A stretch of DNA of 64,000 nucleotides from Nemertoderma westbladi (lineage: Eukaryota > Xenacoelomorpha > Nemertodermatida > Nemertodermatidae): NCBI GenBank assembly GCA_032718475.1, contig JAUCBJ010009083.1:70860-134859 (forward strand). The letters are read 5' to 3'. The notes under the pieces are model-generated. The model did no database searches. It saw only the letters and a list, made by a program, of their open reading frames with translations, and was not told the origin of the DNA. Below, in pieces: positions 1 through 12,700 of the stretch. Position 1 is the first letter of the stretch; each line of letters begins with the position of its first letter. A program made the translations under genes and the position numbers.

Positions 1-330
1 GGGGCTATGGAGCCGTTTTTATTCTCATTAGAATCGCAACCATCGATTTAGTTTGGGTATAAGTTGTTGAAACAAGTTTTTTCGTAATATTTTGGAAATT
101 GTTCACTAATCTTGGCTCAAAAGTGTTATTTCTTGATTTAGTAAGTGTTGTACCTAATATGACTTATGTTGGTCATACAGAGTGTATGTTGGGCTCATTC
201 GAAACGTAAGTGATTTAGTGGGTGTAAAGGTGTTTATGGCTTTTTTTTTTACATATAATAGTAAATGACTTTTGGCCAATTGCGCCAAAAATTTGGCTTA
301 TAAATATTTATGTCAGGGATATTAGAAACA
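1..330. other. no gene seen
   Basis: AT-rich sequence with no convincing reading frame and no repeat that I recognise. Confidence 0.5.
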
Positions 331-880
331 GGTCAGCGTCAGTCTCTGTCTTCCTCCGCGCTTCAGCAAAAAGGCTCCAAGACGCCATCTCAACAGCAGA
401 TATTTTAGCAGGAATGCAAGAAGAAGTTGACAACAATGTGCCAGACACGGTGGGTTGAGCGGCTTGAGTGTCAGTCAACATTTGTTGAATTGTTGGAGCC
501 AATATACATATATTATATTGGAAATATAATAGACTGTTAAGTGGAAACATTGGAAACGATCCAGCAAGAAGGGGGCCCACTGGCTGCAAACAGGCAAAGG
601 CAACTTCCTTTCTGGCTGCTGTGAAGAACCCCTGAAAGCCATCCAGACCGCTGAAATTGATATGGGCGTCGCAGTTCGCTGGACAGAACGCATTGTGAAA
701 AACCTCGGCCACTTTCAGGAAGATGACAACTTCCAATAACTTCTTGTGAAAGCGGAGAAGATAGTGGAGGATATTGGGGGGAAGATCACAGTCCCACGTG
801 TGACCAAACACGAGCAACATCGAGGGAATGCACCAGCAATGATCATACCTGACTATCGGCTGTGGTACTACTGTAAGAAC
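331..880 (+). pseudogene. degenerate hAT-like (DUF4371/ZMYM-type) transposase fragment
   Basis: The plus strand keeps pieces of a transposase-like frame broken by stops and frame changes. The clearest block is near 745-870, which reads a lysine/glutamate-rich helix and then ITVPRVTKHEQHRGNAP, followed by a DYRLWYY-like stretch. This resembles the 'PRI..RQ.HR.N.PA....YYR' signature of hAT-family transposases related to the ZMYM and P52rIPK proteins. An in-frame TAA lies just upstream, after a GHFQEDDNFQ-like segment. An earlier open piece (331-470) may belong to the same element but is less certain. There is no zinc finger or complete catalytic core, so this is a dead fragment. The 197-codon frame on the opposite strand is its shadow. 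Confidence 0.4.
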
Positions 881-899
881 TACGGTTTTTTGTGGGTTC

Positions 900-1940
900 A
901 TCTAACATCTGACTGAAAGTACTGAAGTAATAATTATTTATTACATGGGAAAAAAGTATAACTTATTTTCACTATTATCGAGGCATTTTATGTACAGAGC
1001 GTTACCGAAGTTAATAAAGGGTGGAGAGATATATACTCGTTTCTCCCCCCGCAAAGTCAGAAAGTGGTGTTAGGGCTTTCAAAGGATACAGTATTGCAGA
1101 GTGAAATTCATATATTTTGCCGATCGGGATATATTTTTTTCCCATATAAAAATACATACTGCACAATACTGAATATATAAATAAATCACAATTTACCGGT
1201 AATTAATTTTACATTGTTTTAAGTAAATCGGACTACAGTATTTCCAATTACTGTAAATCAGTAAATTAATGGACGGCAGGATACTGCTAATACATGTTTA
1301 AAATTATATAATAAAATTGACTTGCCTAGGTAACATAAATGGTCTAACTCTGTACAGTAGTTTACAATAAATCACGTGTATATACATACAGTACATTAAA
1401 CTTGAAATACAATTAACTTTACAGTTTAAAATATATCAGTTAGGTCATACGTAGCTACAGTTTAAAAGGTAATATCACATACGTACAGTAAATTAATTTG
1501 ACAAAGTACTGTACAATAAAATATGAACACGTAGTTTAAAACATATCACATATGTACAGTAATATTAACTCGAAGTATCAGTATATAATTGTATACAATA
1601 AAACAAGGTAGACAAAATAAAACAAGGTAGACATCAATAAAACAGAAAAATTAAATAAAAAACAAGTAGAAAATGTGCAATGAGGTTTCACCTCGTTTCC
1701 ATAAGGGTCCCTGTGCTCTATGCGGCAGACAATATTATTTGCACCAAAATTGTAATGAAAATGGAATGGCGCCAATGAAATGCTAAAAGTAACTTTAAAA
1801 AAAATAAAAAATACCAATGAATGCAATAATAAAAACACTGTTAGGCCTATGAAATAAATAATTATAAAGTTCAATAATATTATAGAATACAATGTTTGTT
1901 ATGTTAATTAATAATCATAATAAATGTATTCATTTGTATT
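900..1940. other. AT-rich non-coding stretch with degenerate short repeats
   Basis: No gene is visible. Between about 1350 and 1570 a diverged unit containing 'acatacgtacagtaaatt' and 'agtttaaaacatatcacata' recurs several times, consistent with an old AT-rich tandem repeat. Confidence 0.4.
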
Positions 1941-1941
1941 T

Positions 1942-2440
1942 TCAGTTAGCAGCTGCTGTAGGTAGTGCTTTGAGGTTGTGTTTGAACACTGCTAAAGTTT
2001 TCACGTTTGTTAAGCTTTGAGGCAGTTCGTTCCAAATTTTTGGACCCGAGTAAGTGAACGCTTTCTTGCCGCAAACTGTCGTACAATCGGGGAGCACAGC
2101 TGATGACTCAGTAGAACGCAGTGAGTGTGTTTGACAACGAATGTTAACGAGGTCTGACATGTAATCGGGTTATATGTTGTTAACAATTTTGAACATACAG
2201 TATGTGATACTATAACTGCCTTTATTCTTTCGTTTAGAGGGAGCCAAATTTATTTCTTTGAAGTGTTGGATTCCGATATGTTCACGGGGACCGTAACCAA
2301 GGCAATATCTAACACACTTCCTCTGCAGTGCTTCCAATTGCTTACGAAGGCGTTTGAGTTATGCTGTAAAACCAAGTACAGTAGATGCGGCGTAATCGAT
2401 ATGTGGCTGTATCAGTGTATTGCATAGCAAACGTTTTATA
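1942..2440 (-). pseudogene. 5'-truncated LINE (non-LTR retrotransposon) ORF2 C-terminus
   Basis: Reading leftward, the minus strand encodes the characteristic C-terminal end of a jockey/CR1/RTE-like reverse transcriptase polyprotein. It begins with an RLLCNTLIQPHIDYAAS block (the conserved 'SLVQPHFDY' after the RT thumb). A LQRKCVRYCLGYGPREHIG-type segment follows, and it ends with FTYSGPKIWNELPQSLTNVKTLAVFKHNLK, the usual 'F.Y.G..LWN.LP......S...FK..LK' LINE ending. At least two in-frame TAA codons interrupt it and everything upstream is missing. It is therefore a dead 5'-truncated insertion. The final 72 codons (1942-2160) are still open. Family assignment within the LINEs is not possible from this piece. 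Confidence 0.75.
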
Positions 2441-2660
2441 TTGTGGTAGGTTAATCATGAGACATGAGATGATTGTATTTTGTGTATAATGTGTACGCCG
2501 TACGTGTACCATTACTGCTACTGGATTAGGAGGGCAGAGGGTGTGTGTCACTAACTACCAGAAGCAGAATCATACTACAGTACAAACAGAGAATACTCCA
2601 GTAGTAGTGTGTACTGTAGTACTGAATCTGCCTACCTAGACCTACTAATGTACTATGAAA

Positions 2661-3275
2661 TTTCAACAGATTGTTACAGTATCCCATATACTACGAACTG
2701 CGCGAAGGGCTCATAAATGGTTCATTATATTGTTTCAGTATCCAACATGCTGCACGAAGGAGTCTCTTAAACTGTAAAACGTTTCAACAGATCGATACAG
2801 TACCACACGTGCTGCACGAAGGTTTATTAAACACTTCAACGGATTGTTTCAGTATCTCACGTACTGCGCGAAGGTCTCTTAAACGTTTCAACGGATTATT
2901 ACAGTACTCTATGTGCTGCACGAAGGTTTCTTAAACGTTTTAACAGATTGTTTCTGTATCTCATGTGCTGCACGAAGGTTTCTTAAACGTTTCAACGGAT
3001 TGTTTCAGTATCTCACATACTGCGCGAAGGTCTCTTAAATGTTTCAACAGATTGTTACAGTATCTCACGTACTACGCGAAGGTCTCATAAACTTTTCAAC
3101 GGATTGTTACAGTACTCTATGTGCTGCACGCAGGTTTCTTAAACGTTTCAACGGCTTGTTTCCTCACGTGCTGCACGAAGGTTTCTTAAACGTTTCAACG
3201 GATTGTTTCCTCACATACTGCACGAAGGTTTCTTAAACGTTTCAACGGATTGTTACAGTATCTCCGGTACTGCCT
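2661..3275. repeat. 52-bp tandem repeat, about 12 diverged copies
   Basis: A unit of about 52 bp starting 'tttcaacggattgttacagtatctcacgtactgcgcgaagg...cttaaacg' repeats about a dozen times with substitutions and small deletions. Two copies near 3155-3220 lack the 'agtatct' part. Short open frames across it arise only because most units lack stops. Confidence 0.85.
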
Positions 3276-5050
3276 GACAGTAGTTTGTTATTCTTGAGCA
3301 ATATGCCTCGTGGTATGAGGAGAACAACAGCAAGACGTTGCAGAAGTAACATGGTATATTTATAAAATACAGTATTATAGGATGGGATCTAGGGGTCTTA
3401 CCTTAACCTCGAATGATAAGTTTATTTTACCGAAAATAACTTATCTTTTATTGGCGCAATTGTAGGACTAATCCCATCACATGCGTACTTTTTAACCGGG
3501 TTGTGTACAAATTTAGGAATCGCGTAATTTTTCTTGAAATTAATATCTCATATCTCTCCAAACCACGTACGCGGTTCGACCTTACTGAGTCTCATCATCA
3601 CCTCGAAAATACAGCTTTCCAACACATTGTTACTATCAGTACAGTACATGCAACTTTTTAAAGTTCATATCTCAGCAATTCCTGAAGAAACTCAGAGTTT
3701 GTTACTGTACACAAAAAGCCAATTGGGGTGTTGTTTCAGCCTTCTCATAGGGTTAATGTAAAATTAATATTGAAATATTAGTGCCTAGAAGTAAACATTT
3801 TACTGTAAACTGCGTTCCTAAATTTAGTTTATTGTTTTGGTTAGAAAAGCCTGCCATTATAACCTGCTACTTTCCTTTAAATGATACCTTAAATGGTGAA
3901 TATCGAAAACAAATATTTGCGAAATTAAGTTAATATGTTAAAATAGCCTGAACCGACACCGCAATTGATAATATGCTTACTGGGTACCACAGTATAGTTT
4001 GATGCAAGTTGAGTGAAAGTTGGGTGGAAGCTTGGTGTAGTTAGGTGAAAGTTGAGTGTACTGTACATGGCGGTGTTTAGGCAGACCGGAGCTTTGCTAA
4101 ACACAAACAAGCTATCGCAATATGCAATAGGAAGACTCAAGAGTCCTTTCAGCCTTTGCTGGAGAAGTTAAATTTTGCTATTTTGATTGGTTGATGATGA
4201 GTGGGTTTCCTGCTTTGTGCCAGTCAGAACGAAGTGCAGAAGTGACAATCTTACTACTGTACGTACAGACAGACGTAGGCCATATGACTGTACTTTGTAC
4301 AACTGGTACTGTACTGTACAACCGGTAGTACAGTGACAGTAGTCTGGTAGTAATAAGTAACTAGTACAGTAGTACTGTAGTATACAGGTATAGGCCTACC
4401 TACCGTCTGACAGTGCTGCAGACCTGCCTACTAGCTACTACTACTGGACTACAGACTATACCTGTATACTACAGTACTACACTACAGAACTGACAGATAC
4501 TGGATACATAACTAGTACTGCTGTACTGTACTGTAGTACCGGTATGGTACTGGGTACAGTGGTAGGCCTACCCCAGACCCCTACATACAGACGTACCGGT
4601 AATGCAGTAATGTCAAACAAAAATGATGTCTTACGTTCAGACGTTACTGGTTACCGGTATCCATTATCGGTACGCAGTACCTATCTAACAATGCTAACAT
4701 TGTACTACAGGACAGCCTAAGGTACCTGCCCACCTGGTACCGGTACAGCGGTAAGACTTTAACAGGCAGATAAATACTGTTTACCACCTCAGTCTGGGAG
4801 GCCTCCCTCTGACTCTGAATGTCTGACCTCCTTAAACATCATTCAGTCATTACAGCATTAGGCCTACTGCTACTCCTGACTGCAATACTTCCAAAACTTG
4901 CGCCAGATAGTGCCATTAAACCGCGCCAGCTGGCCAGTGCGGGTCCGAAATCGCGCCAATACCAGCCTACAGTCTACAGAACAGACCTACCGGCACCGGT
5001 CAGCCGGTACTAGAAAATTTTTTAAAAAAACAAAAAAAAACGTTAAACTG
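3276..5050. other. no gene seen; GTAC/TACAGTA-rich low-complexity stretch
   Basis: No supported gene. From about 4250 to 4770 the sequence is dominated by short words such as gtactgtac, tagtacagta and accggtac, and includes one strong hairpin (listed separately). Short frames at 3534-3761 and 4819-5116 have no recognisable product. Confidence 0.4.
4370..4480. repeat. inverted repeat able to form a hairpin
   Basis: 'tactgtagtatacaggtatag' at about 4371-4391 is the reverse complement of 'ctatacctgtatactacagta' at about 4457-4477. This gives a near-perfect stem of about 21 bp around a 65-nt loop. Confidence 0.7.
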
Positions 5051-5054
5051 TTAA

Positions 5055-7692
5055 CCTTCCTATTACGCTCAAAAAAATATACATTGGCTATCCTCTGGGT
5101 CAATATGACCCAGTAACATTATGGTATATTTACATTAATAAAATGATAAATGGTGTTAGTTTGATACTTGTTCTAGGTGCTCCGGGAAATTTCCGTGTTT
5201 TTAGTAATTTTCCGAAAAATTTCTCGGAAATCTCGGAAAGTTCTCCGGAAATGAAAAAAAATTTTTTTTTCAGAATTTATAAAAAAATTCCAAAAATTAA
5301 TTTTTTGCTAATTTATACTAATCTACTAAACTTACATGTGGCTTAAACTTTTATAGCCTATTTAGATTTTCATAAAAACATATTACTGTGTATTTATATA
5401 TAATAAATATGATAATTATATATTTATTATTTATTTGCAACCACCACATAAAATATAACCATGTAATTTAGACACAAATTTACCGCAGATACAACACTGC
5501 AAGTTATATTTGTTATCATTACCGCTGCAGATGTGGCAGCGAGCCCTCTTCTTGATCTCTGATATAGTTCCCACTTGTGCCTCGTACCTCGAACTTGGAT
5601 CAGAAGGTGTACGTACCGCCTTGTTGGACGTCTCTTACACTTGCTTTGGAGTGCTCATCCCGTGGCATTACATCTCGCCGGATTACGTGTCTGCGGAATA
5701 ATTCCTCCCCAAGCTGTTCCAAAAAAATTCGCCGTCGAAAGAGTTTGCCTTGATTCCAGTTTGGGTTTATCTCACGCCATATAACAAATGCATTGTAAGC
5801 AGCTATATCTAGCATATTGGAGAATACAACAACCGGCCACCGCTTTGTCATTCGTTTAGTTGAGTAGGTGACTAAACACTTTGCGGCGCTATCTACCCCT
5901 CCCTTCTCGCGATTATATTTGAGAATTATCTCTGGTTTTTTATCCGATCGGGTTTGAGAAACTTCTGCATCCATGTGCATTGTGCTCATCAGTGTAACCA
6001 CTTTTCCTTTCTTGGGACAGTAGGATACTATTGTAGTATCGTCAGTGTGCCCAAACAGGTTACTTAGTGGAATCCTACCGCGATGGTTGACGAAATCTAG
6101 GGGAAGTTCTGCTTTGTTCTTCCGGATAGTTCCAACAACAGTTTGGTGACGTTTTTTGAGTTCCTGCCCAAGCCTAAATGATGTAAAGAAATTATCGCAA
6201 GTGATATTACGGCCTGTAAGACCTTTAGATAGTTCAAGTACAACTCGCATCCCTTGATTTATTTCCCGCGGTCCATCAACTGGCTTCCCAAGGTAAGGCT
6301 GAATAGCGTAAATATAGTCCCCTGCTGTTAGCATCCAAAATTTGATCCCATACTTTTCCGGTTTACTTGGTATGTATTGCCGAAATCCACATCGTCCCCG
6401 GAACCCAACAAGTTGTTCATCAATACAAACATCCCCTGCTGGTGTGTATACCAGGGGCAGAACATCAACAAATTTCTCCCACAGCTCTCGAATAGGTTCA
6501 AATTTATCAGGAGATTTTCTCGCTAGTCTAGTCTCCTTGTCATCGTATCGAACTACGCGATTTAGTTCGTAGAATCTCTGGAGTGACATAGTAGCTCGAA
6601 AAATAGGACGGTCAGTTGACGCTCACCGTTTGACCGATAGACACCAGCGAGAAATAGAAGGCCAAGATAAGCATTCATTTCTACAATGTCCAACGGCTTC
6701 CATTTGCCGGGAAAAATTCGGTTTCCGTTCTTATTTGACATCTCCAGTATCAATTTTTCCATGGATGGGTGGAAGAACATTTGAAATGTGGACGTAAGGT
6801 CATTACATCTTGCGATTGCATATCTTGTTGGGCCAGGCCTCTCCCTGATAATATTTCGATTGGGAGTCCGTCCTGCAATTGTAATAGGGGCTTTCTTCAA
6901 TTGGATTGAATGATTTTTAGACAGGAAAAAATCAATAGATTTATTGGCCCCACCATTGCCCGTACCGGTATCTGCAGTTTCATCTTCGCTGACCTCTTCT
7001 TCAGATAAATCTGAAATAAACTCCTCTTCAAACCCACGAAAAATCTCACTTTCAGAACCATCAGACCCTGAAGATTCCGCTAAATCTACCGACTCTTCCG
7101 AAACATAGTTGTCCATTTATTCACTGTGGGACCTATGGTATTAGGCTACAAACTTTGTGTCGGTAATTATTATTCTACAAGGCCAGGCCGGCCTACCCAA
7201 TGTTTACTATTATTGAAACTGCCATATGGCCTACTTTTATCCCGGTACCGGTACGGTACCCAGTACCCAGTGCTCCCACATCAGTTTAGAACTAGAAATT
7301 TCACCAGACTTATAACATCTGAACATGCATACAGGCATACAATCATGCAGTATGTTAACTGTTTGGTTAGAAACAAGGCCTACCGAAGTACTGTGAGTTG
7401 GTTGAGAAGTGAAATCCTGATCCACGCTTTATAAACTAAATACAACAAACAGTTATATTAAATTATATTGAAAATATAGCGCTGGGTCATTATGACCCGA
7501 AGATAGTTGATGGTAAAATTAAAATTCCTTGATTAAATCTTGGTGGCACAACAATTTTGACAGCAGATTCGGATTCAGTGCAAAAAATTAATAAAAGTCA
7601 CTGACCTAGAGTGTCAGGTACTAAAGTTTTCGATAAAAATTTTATGATTGAAATTGCAAATGGGTCAATATGACCCGAGCAGAATAGGAAGG
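5055..7692 (-). mobile_element. piggyBac-family DNA transposon with TIRs and TTAA duplications
   Basis: Both ends are visible. A TTAA at 5051-5054 is followed by CCTTCCTATTACGCTC, and the inverted match of this end (CCTTCCTATTCTGCTC read inward) finishes at 7692, just before a TTAA at 7693-7696. TTAA target duplication is the hallmark of piggyBac insertion. A palindromic subterminal motif, gggtcaatatgaccc, lies inside the left end at 5097-5111 and inside the right end at 7662-7676. A third near-copy (gggtcattatgaccc) is at 7484-7498. The transposase gene occupies 5431-7116 on the minus strand. Confidence 0.92.
5431..7116 (-). pseudogene. piggyBac transposase, broken by two frameshifts
   Basis: The reading frame starts at 7116 with an acidic N-terminal region rich in Glu, Ser and Asp. 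It enters the DDE_Tnp_1_7 domain (FFHPSMEKLILEMSNKNG, then a MNAYLGLLFLAGVY block). Near 6600-6620 the frame shifts, and the core continues in 5600-6600. All three catalytic aspartates are present: in CIDEQLVGFRGR, in TCDNFFTS and in the GGVD motif before SAAKCLVTYS. A second shift near 5620-5640 moves the Cys-rich C-terminal zinc-binding tail (RCHICSG...CCICGKF...LCGGCK) into another frame, ending at the TAA at 5431-5433. Catalytic residues and tail are therefore intact but the gene cannot make one protein without both shifts. The damage looks recent because little else is lost. An intron or sequencing error at either shift is possible but less likely. Confidence 0.9.
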
Positions 7693-7696
7693 TTAA

Positions 7697-8495
7697 ACAC
7701 ATTTTCAAACCATTCGTCAGTTCGTTAATACAATTTGTTGTCCGGGTCTGCGGGTGGTGGGTGGGATCTCCAGATCTCTCTTTTGTTCTTTAAAACATCT
7801 GATATTTAATTGAAACAGCTGATTAGTTTGGAACATATGGCCTACTATAAATTATTTTTGGCCTACAGTATTCGTATAAATTATAAACGGTGTTTCTCCA
7901 GAATTATATAATTTCATTGGTCATCAATGTGTTTCCATTTCAATAATTAACAATTCAATATACTGCAGTACTGCTGTACTGTACTACTGTACAGCTGTAT
8001 GTATGTATTATTGACTTGAATTCTACAGAATATGGATGTATTGTTATTTTGTCTTTTAAGAAACACACAAAGTCAATCTATCAATTTATGATTAGAGAAC
8101 AATTTTAACAATACAAAATGTAAATGAAACGCGAGCTAAGCAAGCGAAATTTTTTTGTGGCAAATTCTTATTCTCACTTCTGCACTTTGCACGAACTTAA
8201 AGAGCTTTGAGAGCACAAGCTTTGATAGCCCTCCTGTCATGTCGCTCAGCGCCAGGCGCCAGGGCACTCAAATCGCGCCTCTCGCACCGCGCCAGTTCAC
8301 AATATTCTGCAAATCGCCCCGGAGAGACCTTACCAGCTTACTTCGCGCCAGATATATTCTTCTAACTGGTGTATGTATTGCAGTCGGGCGCCTACTGGCC
8401 TACTCCTACTGCATTACTGAAACAGGATAGGCCTAGAACTTTAGAATCTTAGAACCCGAAATTAAGAAAATCTTCCACTAGCATTAAAATATAAA
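7697..8495. promoter_or_regulatory. upstream region of RhoGDI; GC/CpG-rich patch near 8230-8350
   Basis: No gene here. From about 8230 to 8350 the composition changes to CpG-rich 'cgccaggcgccagggc' and 'cgcgcctctcgcaccgcgccag', unlike the AT-rich surroundings, as expected for a promoter. The start-codon context AAAATGGCCGAC resembles a YY1-type initiator-proximal site. No TATA box is obvious, and promoter identity is inference. Confidence 0.35.
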
Positions 8496-9098
8496 ATGGC
8501 CGACGAAGCAAACAAAGATCATGAACTTCCATCTGAAGATGAGCCGATAGCCGAAGGCGCTCCGGGATATGTTCCAGCTGCAATGAAATCACTCGACGAG
8601 ATACAGGCGTTGGACGCAGAGGACGAATCTCTAGTCCGATACAAACAGACTCTTTTAGGCGACGTAAACAAAGCTGCGGACCCCAGCCTCCCCAACGTTG
8701 TTGTGGAGTCATTGTCCTTCGTAGTGGCCGGCAGAGATGACGTGGTTCTGGACCTTACCGGAGACCTGGCCAAAGTTAAAGATCACGAGTTTATTATCAA
8801 GGAGGGCTCGGAATACAAGTTAAAGATAGGCTTCCGTGTGAACCACGAGATTGTAGCTGGTTTGAGGTACCAGCACGTGGTCTATCGTAAAGGAATAAAG
8901 GTTGATAAGGCGTCCCTGATGGTCGGTTCCTATGGCCCTAAAGCTGAAGGCCAGAATTACCTAACCCCGATGGAGGAAGCGCCCTCTGGCATGGTATCTC
9001 GGGGCCACTACAAGGTAAAGAGCAAATTTATAGACGACGATAAGAAATGTTTTCTCAGTTGGGAGTGGGGCTTTTCCATTAAGAAAGATTGGTCTTAG
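8496..9098 (+). CDS. ARHGDIA-like: Rho GDP-dissociation inhibitor (RhoGDI/ARHGDI)
   Basis: A complete 200-residue single-exon protein, close to the roughly 204 residues of animal RhoGDIs. It binds geranylgeranylated Rho, Rac and Cdc42 GTPases in the cytosol, masks their lipid tail, blocks GDP release and extracts them from membranes. The acidic N-terminal arm (residues 1-60, with SLDEIQALDAEDESLVRYKQ and then LLGD) matches the helical regulatory arm that touches the GTPase switch regions. The rest is the immunoglobulin-like beta-sandwich: LSFVVAGRDDVVLDLTGDL, FIIKEGSEYKLKIGFRVN, GLRYQHVVYRKGIKVDK, MVGSYGPK, and the terminal FLSWEWGFSIKKDW. The first ATG has a good context (AAAATGG). No frameshift or stop interrupts it, so it appears functional. 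Vertebrate orthologues have several introns and this copy has none. Confidence in the family is very high; the choice among alpha, beta and gamma paralogues is not meaningful outside vertebrates. Confidence 0.97.
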   Translation: MADEANKDHELPSEDEPIAEGAPGYVPAAMKSLDEIQALDAEDESLVRYKQTLLGDVNKAADPSLPNVVVESLSFVVAGRDDVVLDLTGDLAKVKDHEFIIKEGSEYKLKIGFRVNHEIVAGLRYQHVVYRKGIKVDKASLMVGSYGPKAEGQNYLTPMEEAPSGMVSRGHYKVKSKFIDDDKKCFLSWEWGFSIKKDWS

Positions 9099-9700
9099 TA
9101 TCCGTTATATTGATTCCGTTATATCGATACCGTTATATGCCATTAGTAGTCGATAATTTGCTGAGCTGTTTTTAAAATTTATTGTTGATTATTTCCTGTG
9201 CTAATTGATTTTCAAGACTGTTATTATGTGAAGCAGGGCTTTATTATTATTATTATACTAATACTATATACTTACTAAATGGTCTACTATTACAGGGTAC
9301 ATTTAGTAATATACATATTTCATACATATACAAAGCTTTCAAAAATATATAACTTAATATAACTATAATCTTAACTTAATCTAACTATATATTACTTAAT
9401 ATAATGATCCATCTGCTTAAATTTTGCGCCCCTGGAAAGACAGTTTTGAGATTTCACACCGAAAAAACATAATTTCATTATTCGAGTTACTACTATTACT
9501 ACAGTTTGTTATTTATTTGTTTGATTCTATATTCTTGAAGACTAGTCTGACAACCCACTGGGCTATATTTTATGAAAATTTTAGATGATTTTGATTTCTA
9601 GTTGTAGGTTTATATATGATATATTATGGATTATGCTGCTAGATAGGATTAATTACGGATTCTCTATATGCCATATATATTTAGTACAATAAATGAACGA
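9099..9700 (+). other. probable 3' UTR of RhoGDI with candidate poly(A) signal
   Basis: No coding signal. The sequence is AT-rich, with an AATAAA at 9688-9693 that could end the RhoGDI transcript. This is a positional inference only. Confidence 0.3.
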
Positions 9701-12700
9701 ATCGTTGTTATAATGAACTCTTATAACTAATATGGTGATACTTCCCACCACTGTGCCTGTTCTTGTATTCTATTCTCCTTTATATTATTTTAATAAAGTG
9801 AGTCATGTGATACATGATCTTAATTATCTTACTAGGATCGGCATGCTGCATTGCAGCTGCATTTTTAAGAATGCTGTGCCGGCTTATGACGGGTTTTGTG
9901 CCGGGTATTTTTAATTATCTTGAGTAATAATAGTCGAAATCAATTCAATGATGAAATGATTTATAAAAAATAGGGTATTTCACGTGTATACATTGTGTAA
10001 AATCACTTCTTCCTCTTATATTGGCTGTTGCCAAAACGAAAACACAGGGTGTAGAACTCCCGACGAGGTTACGCTTGATTTATTCAGTGTTTACATTTAT
10101 GTCTACATTCTCAAGACCAGTGTCTTGAGACCATCCACCTTTTTTCACTAAATTCTGGTAAACGGTGCAAGAAAGCAAGGATGGCATAACGAAACAAAAC
10201 AAAAAAGCATATTTCGCTATAACGAAACGAAAAAATAACAACGAAAAAATGTTCAACGAAACTAAAAACGAAAAGTGTTTCGTTTCGTTAAAATAAAAAG
10301 TTTTTAAAAATTACGATATAAATTCAATAATATATTAAAATAATTGAAAAATTATAATTGATATTCTCCATAATTGTTGTAATGTAAATAGAGTAAATTA
10401 TTTCCATCAATACAGCAACCTTTTTGCCTACCAGTTACCAATACCAGTACCATTATGCAATGCAACAGCCTAGGGGGGACTACAGAAGAACAAACTGTAA
10501 TAAGGCACTAAGGCAATACTGATAGTAAATTGCTAAGAACATACAATTACACAATAGAGCAACTGACGTATACTTAAGCATTTCACCTGCCGGGACATTC
10601 TGTTATTATAACAGACCAGTATAGCCTATAAAACTCAAAGGCTGCAAGACCTACCGCCTTGTAGCCTGAGGGGTATGTAGTCAACACCTGTATATTGATA
10701 GAATTATAATTTACTTCTATATTGTACTAAATTATACTAGTGATGGGCCTTGCGGCCCAATAAGGAACCGACTTTTTATTTCAAATAAGAGACAACGAGA
10801 AATAGTATAGAACTACTAATTAGGTAAAAATACAATCATATTTAATACAATAATTATTAATTGTTATTGGTATTTTTTGTTTATGTTTTTAATTCATCTT
10901 TGTCTGTATGTTCTTTAACATTTTATATAGGTGTGCTCTATGAATTCTCCTTGGTTTCATATCAATTGCTATAAACCGTAAAATTAATACAAGAATACCG
11001 GTACACGAACTAATAAATTCGATATATTATTAGTTGCTCAATTCTAGAACAAAATCGACCTGCAACTAGTGAAGACCTCGTTTTGGAATTTCGAAACCAC
11101 GCTGGTGCGATGCGTGATATCGCGTTTAGTTAATAAATTGAAAACTCCATCAATTCATGTGCACCCAGTAATAAGAAATCGCGATAAATGTAATTAAATA
11201 CAAATTATTCTAGAAAGATTTTCCTCAACAAGTATGAAGTCTTGGCATTGGTGACGCGAAACTAGGCTAGTGAGATTCAGGATATTGCGTTTAATATAAA
11301 AATCGAAAACCCCATCGAATTCCGTAAAGGCGTTAATAAAATACTGCAACTTTTTTGAAATTGGTAAAATTCTAGAAATATAAAAAATTTATTTTTGAAC
11401 GGCGATGTTTGGGATTTCGAAACATGGATGAAAGAGGACATCGAATTAAGAGTAAAAATAAAAACCCCCTCGAATTTGGACCAAAAATTTACAAAAAAAA
11501 AACAAAAATTTACCCCCCCCCCCCCCCCCAGTCGCCAAAAAATTATGCAAATTAAAAATGCGTTATTTTTGATGGCGAATCGAGTACTGAATCAGTACTG
11601 GCTACGAACAAATTTTTTTTGAAATTTTTTGTCAGTAAGAAAAAAAACAAAAACAAGATTTGATGTCTGCCTATGGTCAGAGAGTGATCCCACTCTGTAA
11701 CTTGGCAATTGCTCAAATCCATTCAGCTGAATGGCACAGTAGAGTAAACTAAAGTAAATTCCCTCTACAATGTTCTGAAGGGGAGACTGACAGAGAGTAA
11801 TCCAACAATAAAAACATTTTGCAATCAACAGTGAGTAACCTGATATAGATAATAAGCGGTGATTTTTACATTTCAAACTATGATGTTAGCCTATGGAGAA
11901 TCATTAAGCTGAGTAAACATACAGCCTTTTAAACATACAGTTCAGAAACATACGTTCAAAAATTTTTGCTTTTTTCACTTCTGACTTTATCGCACCTCTG
12001 GCGGAAAAACTGTATAAAGGGTCAAGCCAAGGCCATGTAATAACGTGATGTTAGTCTTAAATTGGTACTTTTTTGTTGCTTATTTTATCTAGAAAGCAAG
12101 CTGGCTGGCTATAAGAAGACCGTCCATAGACAAACAGGTAAATAAACATACAGCATTGCCCATTGCTATGCTAACATGGATTATAATGCACAGATGAAAA
12201 TGGCCATCTTAATGCTAAAGTGTACATCTTTAGTAAATTTGGCAAGCAAAATACTTCTAGGTTTCAGGAACCTTCATATTGAATAGCATAAAACTATTAT
12301 TACAATATTAATTGATCTCAACTACCGCATATTCATTCCTTCTCCTTAATTAAGCCAACAAGAAATTTCAGCAAAAAATCAGTCATCTGATTTGACTTTC
12401 AAGACTGATTTGACTTTCAAACAGTTCGGTTAGTAACCTCAAATAGATGCTTCCTATGTAGCGTAGTTGGGTCCTTCCCCATTGAACAGCTTTGCTAACA
12501 TTCAAGTAATCCCAGCCCCTAAATGTCATCATTATCCTATAAAATATTTGAACGGCCCTGTGCTTAAAATTCAATGAGATGGCCTCTCTCCTAACATAGC
12601 AGTGAGTAAGTAACCTTATAGATATTCACATACTGTCTGAGATAGAGTGAGTGAGTAAACACAACTTACTAAAAAAAACTTTGCAATTAATATACTTATC

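Noticed and set aside
308-901. Minus-strand frame of 197 codons
   Set aside because: Antisense to the hAT-like fragment; its translation resembles no family.
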